Source of the DNA: Pseudomonas sp. 31-12 | Lineage (GTDB): Bacteria; Pseudomonadota; Gammaproteobacteria; Pseudomonadales; Pseudomonadaceae | Assembly: GCF_003151075.1 (NCBI RefSeq) | Contig: NZ_CP029482.1 | Location: forward strand, 3,286,001-3,350,000 | Direction of reading: 5' to 3' | DNA length: 64,000 bases | Shown: positions 33,824-42,751 of the stretch, one piece after another | How the letters are laid out: the number at the start of each line of letters is the position of its first letter | Position numbering within the stretch: position 1 is the stretch's first letter | Position numbers and translations under genes: made by a program | The notes under the pieces: model-generated | The model's input: only the letters and a program-made list of their open reading frames with translations | What the model was told of the DNA's origin: nothing | Databases searched by the model: none

Positions 33824-33886
33824 TAACGGGTATTCCTTGGTGCGGGTAGAGGGCAGAGGAGAAACGGCAGGGCGAAACGACGAAAT

Positions 33887-34246
33887 TCAGGCAAGCATGC
33901 CCTTGACCTTGTCCCGCAGTTGATCAATCGAGAACGGCTTGCCGATCACGTGCATACCTGCCGGCACATCAATGCTCTCGGCATAACCGCTGGCAAACAG
34001 GATCGGCAGTTCAGGGCGCAGCATCCGCGCTTGAGTTGCCAGTTCGCGGCCATCCATCACCGGCAAACCCACATCGGTCATCATCAAGTCGATGTACTGG
34101 TCTTCATCATTGAGAAACTCCAGGGCCTTTTCGCTGCCATCGGCCTCAAGGACCTTGAACTCCAGTTCCTCCAATACATCGACGATCAGCATGCGCACGA
34201 TGGCATCGTCTTCTACTACCAGGATGATGGACGGGACGGAGGACAT
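33887..34246 (-). CDS. Single-domain response regulator
   Basis: 119 residues, a lone receiver domain. The acid pair is EDD (12-14), the phosphoacceptor Asp lies in LMMTDVGLPVMDG, the switch Ser in LFASGYA and the Lys in HVIGKPFS. With no output domain it probably acts by protein contact, possibly in a phosphorelay with the hybrid kinase encoded divergently from 34507. Confidence 0.92.
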   Translation of the reverse strand: MSSVPSIILVVEDDAIVRMLIVDVLEELEFKVLEADGSEKALEFLNDEDQYIDLMMTDVGLPVMDGRELATQARMLRPELPILFASGYAESIDVPAGMHVIGKPFSIDQLRDKVKGMLA

Positions 34247-34506
34247 AAGAGGGCTCTCAAGTTAGGTTCAGGGGCGCCGGACGATCGAAATCGCCGGTCT
34301 CTTGCATGAGTAAGTGGCGGATCCCGACAAGTTCCCAACGCGGTGCAAAAAAGAATAGCTGCACAAGAACCGGCAAGGATAACCGCTCCCTTTGCTCCGG
34401 AGCAGCAAAATGCGGCAATTCGCACGCAAAGACATCAGAGTGTTGGATCAAGGTGCCACTTCTGGGGCAAACTCCCTGCTTTTCAACAGTTCGACAAGGC
34501 CTTCCC

Positions 34507-37500
34507 ATGACCCCTGCGTCTTCGGTTGATGAGCAACGATTCCGTAAACTCCTGAGCCGCAACATCAGCCTGCCGCTGGGTGTCGGTGTGCTCAGCGCGG
34601 TGTTCTTTGTCTCGCTGATCACTTACCTGCTGTCGGTGATCCAGTGGGTCGAACACACCGACCGGGTGATCAATAACGCCAATGAAGCGGTGAAGCTGAC
34701 CGTTGATCTGGAAACGGGGATGCGCGGCTTCCTGCTCAGTGGCGACGAACATTTCCTCGACCCTTACGAAACGGCCAAGCCGAGAATCGCGGTAGCGCTC
34801 AACACCTTGCTCGAACTCACTGCCGACAACCCGGTACAAACCGATCGTCTGCACCGGCTCCAGGCCTTGCAAAAAGACTGGGCCACCTACGCGCAGACGA
34901 TGATCGAGTTGCAGCGTTCTAGCGGCGATTACCGTAGCGCGATCAAAGCGGGCCATGGCAAACGGCTGACTGACGAGATCCGCAAGCAATTCGAAGACGT
35001 GATCGACATGGAGCAGCAGTTGCGTACCACGCGCAACGAAGAAGTGCGTCGTACCACAATCTGGAGCATTTCCCTTTACCTGTTGTTCATTCTTGGTATC
35101 AGCGGGTTGCTGGCCTACATCGGTCGCCGTGACTTGCTCAATCTTTCCCAAAGCTACAGCGCCAACCTCGCAGCGCAACAGGCCAGCGCCTGGCGCCTGG
35201 AACAGCAAGCGTGGCTGCGCAATGGCCAGACTGAACTGGCCGAGCAGGTATTGGGTCAACTGTCTCTTAATGTGTTGGGGCGCAATATCCTGCAGTTCTG
35301 CGCCCAATATCTGGGCTCCGCCGTCGCGGCTATGTATGTGCGTGAAGAACATGGCGGCCTGACGCGAGTGGCGTCTTACGGTTTTTCTCGCGAGCAGGAA
35401 GAGCGTGAACAGCAAATCTACAGCGATGAGGGGATTGTCGGCCAGGTGGCGCGACTGGCTCGCTTGATCCGTCTGGATAACGTGCCCGGCGACTACTTCA
35501 AAGTCTGTTCCGGTCTCGGCGAAGGCCTGCCGCATAGCGTACTCGTGGTGCCGACCAGCGACGATGGTCGGGTCAACGGCGTGATCGAACTGGGCTTCCT
35601 GCGCCCCTTGGACGAACGCGACGTCGAGTTGCTTGAGCTGATTGCCGGCAACATCGGCACATCGATCGAGGCGGCTCGCTATCGTCAACGTTTGCAGGAA
35701 GTACTGGCCGAAACCCAGCAACTCAACGAAGAGCTGCAAGTCCAGCAGGAAGAACTCAAGACCGCCAACGAAGAACTCGAAGAGCAGTCGAGGATCCTCA
35801 AGGAATCCCAGGCTCACCTGGAAACCCAGCAAGTCGAACTGGAACAGACCAACGAGCAACTCGCCGATCAGGCGCAGATCCTGGCCGATCAGCGTGATGC
35901 GATGGACCTGAAAAACACCGAACTCAATCAAGCCCAGACCCAGCTTGAAGAGCGCGCCGAAGAGTTGCAGCGCTCAAGCAAGTACAAGTCCGAATTCCTC
36001 GCCAACATGTCCCACGAACTGCGCACGCCGTTGAACAGTTCGTTGATCCTGGCCAAGTTGCTGGCAGAAAACCCTCAGGAAAACCTCAGCACCGAGCAGG
36101 TGAAGTTCGCCGAGTCGATCTATTCCGCCGGTAATGACTTGCTCAACCTGATCAACGACATTCTCGATATTTCCAAGGTCGAGGCCGGCAAGCTGGAAAT
36201 GCGCCCGGAGAACACCAGCGTTGCGCGACTGGTGGAAGGTCTGCGCGGGATGTTCGAGCCGATGGCCACAGACAAGAAGTTGAAGTTCGAAGTCGACTTG
36301 CAACCCGGTTCGCCGATGATGCTGTTCACCGACCGTCAGCGTCTGGAACAAGTCATCAAGAACCTGTTGTCGAACGCAGTGAAATTTACCGAAAAAGGCA
36401 CCGTCAGCCTGACGGTGGCGTCCCAGCCAAACGACGGCATCGCCTTTATCGTCCGCGACTCCGGGATCGGTATCGCCTCCGACCAGCAGGAAAGTATTTT
36501 CGAAGCCTTCCGCCAAGCCGACGGCACTACCAATCGCCGGTATGGCGGCACGGGCCTGGGGCTGTCGATTTCCCGGGACCTGGCCGCGTTGCTGGGCGGT
36601 TCGATCAGCGTCACCAGCGAACCGGGGCAGGGCAGTGTCTTCACTTTGGTACTGCCTCAGCAATACGTTGAGCCGAACGAAGTGCCGGTCGCACCGATGC
36701 AGGCCACGCCAGTCGCCATGGCACCGAGAGCAGCAACGCCTGCGCTGGTGCCGCTGATTGCCGAAGTCGACATCCCGCGTTTCGACGATGACCGCAGCAA
36801 GGCGCCGTTCACCACCCGTTGCATCCTGGTGGTGGAAGACGAGCCGAATTTTGCCCACATCCTCTACGATCTGGCCCACGAACTGGGTTATCACTGCCTG
36901 GTTGCCCACGGCGCCGATGAAGGCTACGACCTGGCCAAGGAGTTCATTCCCGACGCCATTCTGCTGGACATGCGCCTGCCGGATCATTCCGGGCTGACCG
37001 TGCTGCAGCGCCTGAAAGAGCATGCCGAAACCCGCCATATCCCGGTGCACGTGATTTCGGTGGAAGATCGGGTCGAGGCCGCCATGCACATGGGCGCCAT
37101 CGGTTATGCGGTCAAGCCGACCACACGCGAAGAGCTCAAGGACGTGTTCGCCCGCCTCGAAGCCAAGCTGACCCAGAAGGTCAAGCGGGTGCTGTTGGTG
37201 GAAGACGACGATTTGCAGCGCGACAGCATTGCGCGTCTGATCGGCGACGACGACATCGAGATCACCGCCGTCGGCCTGGCCCAGGAAGCCCTCGATCTGC
37301 TGCGTACGACCATCTTCGATTGCATGGTCATCGATCTTAAGCTGCCGGACATGCTCGGCAACGAACTGCTCAAGCGTATGTCCACCGAAGATATCTGCTC
37401 GTTCCCGCCGGTCATTGTCTATACCGGACGCAACCTGACCCGGGACGAAGAGGCCGAACTGCGCAAGTATTCGCGCTCGATCATCATCAAGGGCGCGCGC

Positions 37501-37998
37501 TCACCCGAGCGTTTGCTGGATGAGGTCACACTCTTTCTGCACAAAGTCGAATCCAGGTTGTCCCATGATCGCCAAAGGATGCTCAAGACCGCGCGCAGCC
37601 GCGACAAGGTCTTCGAGGGCCGCAAGGTGCTGCTGGTGGACGACGATGTGCGTAACATCTTCGCCCTGACCAGCGCGCTGGAGCAAAAGGGTGCGGTCGT
37701 GGTCATCGGCCGGAACGGTCGTGAAGCGATTGAAAGACTGAATGAAGTCGAGGACATCGATCTGGTGTTGATGGACGTGATGATGCCGGAGATGGATGGC
37801 TTCGAAGCCACCATCGAGATCCGCAAGGACCCGCGCTGGCGCAAGCTGCCGATCATCGCGGTGACGGCCAAGGCCATGAAGGATGATCAGGAGCGCTGCC
37901 TGCAGGCCGGCTCCAACGATTACCTGGCCAAGCCCATCGACCTGGATCGCCTGTTCTCGCTGATTCGCGTGTGGTTGCCGAAGATGGAACGCATTTAG
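34507..37998 (+). CDS. Hybrid sensor histidine kinase, CHASE3-GAF-HisKA-HATPase-3xREC
   Basis: 1163 residues. Membrane segment 1 (about 22-45) and segment 2 (about 180-205) flank a CHASE3 periplasmic domain with the TGMRGFLLSGDE motif. A GAF domain (about 225-390) and a long coiled coil (about 395-490) precede HisKA with His503 in NMSHELRTPLN. The HATPase part has NLLSNAVKF, DSGIGIA and GGTGLGLSI. Three receivers follow (from about 772, 892 and 1038); receivers 1 and 3 have LLDMRLP and LMDVMMPEMDG, and receiver 2 has VIDLKLPD. The ATG at 34507 is used; an upstream frame from 34306 lacks family features. It opens an operon with cheR, cheB and a second kinase, all overlapping. Confidence 0.95.
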   Translation: MTPASSVDEQRFRKLLSRNISLPLGVGVLSAVFFVSLITYLLSVIQWVEHTDRVINNANEAVKLTVDLETGMRGFLLSGDEHFLDPYETAKPRIAVALNTLLELTADNPVQTDRLHRLQALQKDWATYAQTMIELQRSSGDYRSAIKAGHGKRLTDEIRKQFEDVIDMEQQLRTTRNEEVRRTTIWSISLYLLFILGISGLLAYIGRRDLLNLSQSYSANLAAQQASAWRLEQQAWLRNGQTELAEQVLGQLSLNVLGRNILQFCAQYLGSAVAAMYVREEHGGLTRVASYGFSREQEEREQQIYSDEGIVGQVARLARLIRLDNVPGDYFKVCSGLGEGLPHSVLVVPTSDDGRVNGVIELGFLRPLDERDVELLELIAGNIGTSIEAARYRQRLQEVLAETQQLNEELQVQQEELKTANEELEEQSRILKESQAHLETQQVELEQTNEQLADQAQILADQRDAMDLKNTELNQAQTQLEERAEELQRSSKYKSEFLANMSHELRTPLNSSLILAKLLAENPQENLSTEQVKFAESIYSAGNDLLNLINDILDISKVEAGKLEMRPENTSVARLVEGLRGMFEPMATDKKLKFEVDLQPGSPMMLFTDRQRLEQVIKNLLSNAVKFTEKGTVSLTVASQPNDGIAFIVRDSGIGIASDQQESIFEAFRQADGTTNRRYGGTGLGLSISRDLAALLGGSISVTSEPGQGSVFTLVLPQQYVEPNEVPVAPMQATPVAMAPRAATPALVPLIAEVDIPRFDDDRSKAPFTTRCILVVEDEPNFAHILYDLAHELGYHCLVAHGADEGYDLAKEFIPDAILLDMRLPDHSGLTVLQRLKEHAETRHIPVHVISVEDRVEAAMHMGAIGYAVKPTTREELKDVFARLEAKLTQKVKRVLLVEDDDLQRDSIARLIGDDDIEITAVGLAQEALDLLRTTIFDCMVIDLKLPDMLGNELLKRMSTEDICSFPPVIVYTGRNLTRDEEAELRKYSRSIIIKGARSPERLLDEVTLFLHKVESRLSHDRQRMLKTARSRDKVFEGRKVLLVDDDVRNIFALTSALEQKGAVVVIGRNGREAIERLNEVEDIDLVLMDVMMPEMDGFEATIEIRKDPRWRKLPIIAVTAKAMKDDQERCLQAGSNDYLAKPIDLDRLFSLIRVWLPKMERI

Positions 37999-38831
37999 TG
38001 GAACGTATTGATTCAGTGGAGCGAAGCAGCGAAATCGAATTGCGGTTGTTGATCGAGGCGATCTACCTCAAGTACAGCTACGATTTTCGCGATTACTCCG
38101 GCGCTTCGATCAAGCGCCGGGTCAATCACGCGTTGGTGCAATTTGAGTGCAATACCATTTCGGCACTGCAAGAAAAGGTGCTGCACGATCCCACCGCGTT
38201 CATGCAGTTGCTCCAATTGCTGACGATTCCGGTCAGCGAGATGTTTCGCGATCCTTCGCACTTCCTGGCTATCCGCAACGAAGTGGTACCGCTGCTCAAG
38301 ACCTATCCGTCGATCAAGATCTGGATTGCTGGCTGCAGCACAGGCGAAGAGGTCTACTCGATGGCAATTCTGTTGCGCGAAGAAGGTTTGCTCGACCGCA
38401 CCATCATCTACGCTACCGACATCAATCCGCGCTCGCTGGAAAAAGCCAAGCAGGGGATTTTCTCCATGGAGAACGTCCGCGCCTACACTCACAACTACCA
38501 GCAGGCAGGTGGCCAGCGTTCGTTCGCCGAGTACTACACGGCGGCATATGGCTATGCGATTTTCGACAAGACGTTATGTGAGAACGTGACCTTCGCCGAT
38601 CACAGTCTGGCAACCGACAGCGTCTTTTCAGAAACCCAATTAATTTCGTGTCGTAATGTTTTGATCTACTTTAATAAAAAGCTGCAGGACCGAGCATTCG
38701 GTTTGTTCCATGAATCCCTTTGTCATCGTGGATTCCTGGTACTGGGCAGTAAGGAAACGCCGGATTTTTCGGCCTTCGGCAACCAGTTTGTGCCCTTGGT
38801 CAAACAGGAACGGATCTACCGTAAATCATGA
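37998..38831 (+). CDS. CheR-type protein-glutamate methyltransferase
   Basis: 277 residues. The CheR N-terminal helical domain (about 1-80, with YDFRDYSGASIKRRV) precedes the SAM-binding domain (WIAGCSTGEEVYSMAI, YATDINPRSLEKAKQG, ISCRNVLIYF). It would methylate glutamates of a receptor or sensor. The GTG at 37998 overlaps the kinase stop (TAGTG), so translation is coupled. There is no TPR tail and no MCP gene nearby, so the substrate is unclear; the coiled coil of the co-encoded hybrid kinase is a candidate. Confidence 0.93.
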   Translation: MERIDSVERSSEIELRLLIEAIYLKYSYDFRDYSGASIKRRVNHALVQFECNTISALQEKVLHDPTAFMQLLQLLTIPVSEMFRDPSHFLAIRNEVVPLLKTYPSIKIWIAGCSTGEEVYSMAILLREEGLLDRTIIYATDINPRSLEKAKQGIFSMENVRAYTHNYQQAGGQRSFAEYYTAAYGYAIFDKTLCENVTFADHSLATDSVFSETQLISCRNVLIYFNKKLQDRAFGLFHESLCHRGFLVLGSKETPDFSAFGNQFVPLVKQERIYRKS

Positions 38832-39421
38832 ACAGTGCAGCGGATTTGCCTTCTATAGAAGCTATTGTGATCGGCGCTTCGGCCGGTGGGGTGGAGGCGT
38901 TGCTCAACATCCTCAGCCCGTTGCGTGAAGGTTTCCTGCTGCCGATCATTGTGGTTCTGCACTTGCCCGATGAGCGTCGCAGCCAACTGGCCGAAGTCTT
39001 TGCCCGCCGGGTGGCGATGCCTGTTGTGGAAGCCAGCGACAAAACCGTCGTGGAAGCCGGAACAGTGTATTTCGCTACGCCGGGTTATCACTTGTCGGTG
39101 GAACAGGACCGCAGCTTTTCCTTGAGCCTGGAAGAGCGCGTGCACTATTCGCGTCCTTCCATTGATTTTCTGTTCGAGTCCGCTGCCGATGCCTACGGTT
39201 CAAGCCTGGCAGCCGTGTTGCTGACCGGCGCGAACCGCGACGGTGCGCGCGGGTTGGCTCAGGTCAAACACCGCGGTGGCCTGACCATCGTGCAGGACCC
39301 GGACGAAGCCCTGGTCGCGACCATGCCTCAGGCTGCGCTGGATTTGCATCAACCGGACCACATTCTCCCTTTACGCGGCATCGGCCGTCTGCTTGTCGAG
39401 CTGGAACGAATAGCATGCTGA
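38828..39421 (+). CDS. CheB-type methylesterase without receiver domain
   Basis: 197 residues, the CheB catalytic domain alone. The nucleophile is Ser in GASAGGVEALL, the His is in VVLHLPDERRSQL and the Asp in LLTGANRDGARGLAQVK. Canonical CheB has an N-terminal receiver that controls it; that is missing, so it may be active constitutively or be controlled by a partner in trans. It overlaps cheR by 4 bases (ATGA) and the next kinase by 7 bases. Confidence 0.93.
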   Translation: MNSAADLPSIEAIVIGASAGGVEALLNILSPLREGFLLPIIVVLHLPDERRSQLAEVFARRVAMPVVEASDKTVVEAGTVYFATPGYHLSVEQDRSFSLSLEERVHYSRPSIDFLFESAADAYGSSLAAVLLTGANRDGARGLAQVKHRGGLTIVQDPDEALVATMPQAALDLHQPDHILPLRGIGRLLVELERIAC

Positions 39422-40596
39422 GTAACATCCAAGCCAAACTGCTGATTGTCGACGATCTGCCGGAGAACCTGCTGGCGCTTGAGGCGCTGATCAAGCGTGA
39501 AGACCGCGTGGTCTACAAAGCCTTGTCCGCCGACGAAGCCTTGTCGCTGCTGTTGCAGCACGAATTCGCCATGGCCATCCTCGACGTGCAGATGCCGGGC
39601 ATGAACGGCTTTGAACTGGCCGAGTTAATGCGCGGCACAGAGAAAACCAAGAACATCCCGATCGTATTTGTCAGTGCCGCCGGCCGTGAGCTGAACTACG
39701 CGTTCAAGGGCTACGAAAGCGGTGCCGTGGATTTCTTGCACAAGCCGCTGGATATTCACGCGGTCAAGAGCAAGGTCAATGTGTTCGTCGATCTGTATCG
39801 CCAGAGCAAGGCGATGAAGCAACAGGTCGAAGAACTGGAGCAGGCTCGCCGCGAACAGGAAGCGCTGCTCAAGCAATTGCAGACCACCCAGAACGAGCTG
39901 GAACAAGCGGTGCGCATGCGCGATGACTTCATGTCGATCGTCGCCCACGAAGTCCGTACGCCGCTCAATGGCCTGATCCTGGAAACCCAGTTGCGCAAGA
40001 TGCATCTGGCCAGGAACAACGCGTCAGCGTTCACCCTCGACAAGATGCACGCCATGGTCGACCGTGACGAGCGGCAGATCAAAAGCCTGATCCGTCTGAT
40101 TGAGGACATGCTGGATGTGTCACGCATCCGCACCGGCAAGCTGTCGATCCGCACGACAAAATTCGACCTCGTGCAATTGGTCAGTAACCTGTTGCAAAAC
40201 TTCGCGCCACAGGTTGACGCCGCAGAGTGCTCCGTGACGTTTACCGCCGAACAGCCAGTGGTCGGCAACTGGGACGAATTTCGCATCGAGCAAGTGATTT
40301 CAAATCTGCTGACCAACGCCTTGCGTTATGGTGGCAAGAGCCGGATCGATGTGAGGGTCTACTGTCACGAGGGTCAGGCACGGGTCGAAGTGCAGGATCG
40401 CGGGATTGGTATCAGTGAAGAAAACCAGAGGCGTATTTTTCAGCAGTTCGAACGGGTGTCAGCCAAGACCGTGGTCGCGGGGCTGGGACTGGGGCTGTTT
40501 ATTTCCGAACAGATCGTCGCCGCCCATGGCGGCTCCATCGCCGTCGAGAGCAAGATCAACGAGGGCGCCTTATTTCGCGTTTGTCTGCCGCTGTAG
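39415..40596 (+). CDS. Histidine kinase with N-terminal receiver domain
   Basis: 393 residues. A receiver (about 5-125; LLIVDDLPEN, AILDVQMPGMNG, FLHKPLD) leads through a coiled coil (130-165) to HisKA (IVAHEVRTPLN, His about 180) and HATPase (NLLTNALRYGG, DRGIGISE, GLGLGLFISEQI). It has no membrane segment, so it is cytosolic and likely takes input by phosphotransfer from the upstream hybrid kinase. The start overlaps the end of cheB. Confidence 0.93.
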   Translation: MLSNIQAKLLIVDDLPENLLALEALIKREDRVVYKALSADEALSLLLQHEFAMAILDVQMPGMNGFELAELMRGTEKTKNIPIVFVSAAGRELNYAFKGYESGAVDFLHKPLDIHAVKSKVNVFVDLYRQSKAMKQQVEELEQARREQEALLKQLQTTQNELEQAVRMRDDFMSIVAHEVRTPLNGLILETQLRKMHLARNNASAFTLDKMHAMVDRDERQIKSLIRLIEDMLDVSRIRTGKLSIRTTKFDLVQLVSNLLQNFAPQVDAAECSVTFTAEQPVVGNWDEFRIEQVISNLLTNALRYGGKSRIDVRVYCHEGQARVEVQDRGIGISEENQRRIFQQFERVSAKTVVAGLGLGLFISEQIVAAHGGSIAVESKINEGALFRVCLPL

Positions 40597-40673
40597 GAAA
40601 TCAGCCGGATAAACGCAACCTCTGATCGACCCTATGGTCGTATCAGCAGCTATTGACCGAACAAAGGCTTCCC

Positions 40674-41051
40674 ATGAGTGAAGATGCACAAGATGTAGTA
40701 CTCATCGTCGAGGATGACCCCTCGATTCTGATGGTTTTGTCCGCTTACTTGTCGGGTGAGGGTTACCGGGTTCTGCAGGCCGAAAACGGCGAGCAGGCCT
40801 TCGAAATACTGGCGAGCAAGCCGCACCTGGACATGATGATCACTGACTTTCGCCTGCCTGGCGGGATCTCCGGCGTGCAGATCGCCGAGCCTGCCGTGAA
40901 GCTGCGACCGGAACTCAAAGTGATTTTTATCAGCGGCTATTCCCAGGAAATCCGCGAGACCGACAGCCCGATCACGCGCAAGGCGCCGATTCTCGACAAG
41001 CCGTTCGATCTGGATAAGTTGCAAGAGCTGATGCAGGACATGCTGTCGTAA
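40674..41051 (+). CDS. Single-domain response regulator
   Basis: 125 residues. EDDPSILMV carries the acid pocket, MITDFRLPGGISG the phosphoacceptor Asp, FISGYS the switch residue and LDKPFDLDKL the Lys. It lacks an output domain. It is the last gene of the plus-strand signalling operon, 77 bases after the kinase, and could be the final acceptor. The ATG at 40674 is preceded by AAAGGCTTCCC. Confidence 0.92.
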   Translation: MSEDAQDVVLIVEDDPSILMVLSAYLSGEGYRVLQAENGEQAFEILASKPHLDMMITDFRLPGGISGVQIAEPAVKLRPELKVIFISGYSQEIRETDSPITRKAPILDKPFDLDKLQELMQDMLS

Positions 41052-41080
41052 TCGACCCGCAGCCCTCGTCATGGGGGCTT

Positions 41081-42751
41081 TCAGATGCGGATCATCTCCC
41101 GCACCTTGGCCGTCAACAGGTCGAAGGTGAACGGCTTGGTGATCATCTGCATGCCAGGGTCAAGGAAGCCGCCGCGCACCGCCGCGTGTTCGGCATAACC
41201 GGTAATGAACAACACTTTCAGATCAGGCCGGTACTGCCGCCCGATTTCCGCCAGCTGCCGGCCGTTCATTCCAGGCAGTCCCACATCGCTGATCAACAGG
41301 TCGATGCGCTGGCCGGAGTCGAGAATCGGCACCGCGCTGTCGGCATCGCCTGCTTCGACGAACGCGTAGCCCAATTCACTCAATACCGCACTGACCAGCA
41401 CGCGCACTGCCGGATCGTCTTCGACGATCAGTACGGTTTCACCGTCCTGGGCATGAGGCGCGTGGGCGATATTCACCCGTGTGTCCTCGACCACATCTCC
41501 GTTGTAGCGCGGTAGATACAGGCTCACTGTCGTGCCGTTGCCCACTTCACTCTCGATGGTCACGTGGCCATGGGACTGCTTGCTGAAACCGTAAATCATC
41601 GACAAGCCCAATCCGGTGCCCTGGCCAATCGGCTTGGTGGTGAAGAACGGATCAAAGGCCCTGTTGATGATGCCTTCCGGCATGCCGCTGCCTGTGTCGG
41701 TCACGCGTAGCACAACGTAATCACCCGGTTGCAGGTTGCTCTGGGCTTGGGTGAAGCTTTTGTCCAGATGTTGATTTGAAGTAGTGACCACCAGCTTTCC
41801 GCCTTCGGGCATGGCGTCGCGCGCGTTCAGCACCAGGTTGAGCAGGGCGCTTTCGAGCTGATTGGGGTCGGCCGCGGCCACCCACAAGTCCTCGCTCAAC
41901 TGCATGTCCAGTTGAATGCTTTCGTTGATGCTGCGCTGCAAGAGTTCGCCCATGGACACCACCAGGGTGTTCATTTCCACGGGTTTGGAATCCAGCGACT
42001 GGCGGCGGGAAAACGCCAGCAGACGATGTGTCAGGCCCGCCGCGCGATTGGCGGAAGTCACCCCCAGATCGATCAGGCTGTCCAGGTCCTCGGTGCGGCC
42101 CCGGGCCAGGCGTCGACGCAGCAACTCGAGGCTGCCGATGATGCCGGTCAACATGTTGTTGAAGTCGTGGGCGATGCCGCCGGTGAGTTGGCCGACCGCT
42201 TCCATCTTCTGCGACTGCCTTAACGCTTCTTCGTTGTGGCGCAGTTGGGCGGTACGTTCCTCGACTTGTTGCTCAAGGGTTTCCAGAGTGTTTTGCAGCC
42301 GCAATTCGCTTTGGCTCAGGTCAATCAACCGGTCCCTGGCTTCATACTGTCGTCGTCGCCCACGCAACGCGGTGGTGACCAGGCTGATCAACGTCACCGG
42401 ATGAAACGGGCGCTCGAGGAAGGTGACGTTACCCAATTGCGGGCCAAGGCGTGACGCGGGGTTCTGTTCCGGGCCGCCGTGGTGGGTCAGCAGCACGATC
42501 GGCAGGTCTGACCAGGCTGGTTGTTCCTCGATCAAGCCCAGCAGCGGTTCGAGATCGCAACCCAGCAAGGCTTCCGAAGAAATCACCAGCAGGCCGGCAC
42601 CCAGCGCCAGCTCGCGGCACAGCGTGACCAGATCCCGGGTCACGATACCTTCGAATCCTGCTTCGTTGAGCATCATCAGCGCAATCTGGCTGTCGCGTCC
42701 CAGCGGCGCGAGAATGATCGCGCGCTCGGACATCGCCTCGACCGCATTCAC
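41081..42751 (-). CDS. Hybrid histidine kinase with degenerate N-terminal receiver
   Basis: 556 residues. The first 130 residues fold like a receiver (ILAPLGRDSQIALMMLNEAG), but the usual Asp position reads LLVISSEAL, so it is a pseudo-receiver. A coiled coil leads to HisKA (GGIAHDFNNMLTGI, typical of the HWE-distant, NtrB-like subtype) and HATPase (NLVLNARDAMPEGG, GTGLGLSMIYGF). A true C-terminal receiver follows (LIVEDDPAVRV, LISDVGLPGMNG, ITKPFTF). The GTG start overlaps the kaiC-like stop (GTGA), so the two genes are coupled. An internal ATG at 42733 is possible. Confidence 0.92.
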   Translation of the reverse strand: MNAVEAMSERAIILAPLGRDSQIALMMLNEAGFEGIVTRDLVTLCRELALGAGLLVISSEALLGCDLEPLLGLIEEQPAWSDLPIVLLTHHGGPEQNPASRLGPQLGNVTFLERPFHPVTLISLVTTALRGRRRQYEARDRLIDLSQSELRLQNTLETLEQQVEERTAQLRHNEEALRQSQKMEAVGQLTGGIAHDFNNMLTGIIGSLELLRRRLARGRTEDLDSLIDLGVTSANRAAGLTHRLLAFSRRQSLDSKPVEMNTLVVSMGELLQRSINESIQLDMQLSEDLWVAAADPNQLESALLNLVLNARDAMPEGGKLVVTTSNQHLDKSFTQAQSNLQPGDYVVLRVTDTGSGMPEGIINRAFDPFFTTKPIGQGTGLGLSMIYGFSKQSHGHVTIESEVGNGTTVSLYLPRYNGDVVEDTRVNIAHAPHAQDGETVLIVEDDPAVRVLVSAVLSELGYAFVEAGDADSAVPILDSGQRIDLLISDVGLPGMNGRQLAEIGRQYRPDLKVLFITGYAEHAAVRGGFLDPGMQMITKPFTFDLLTAKVREMIRI

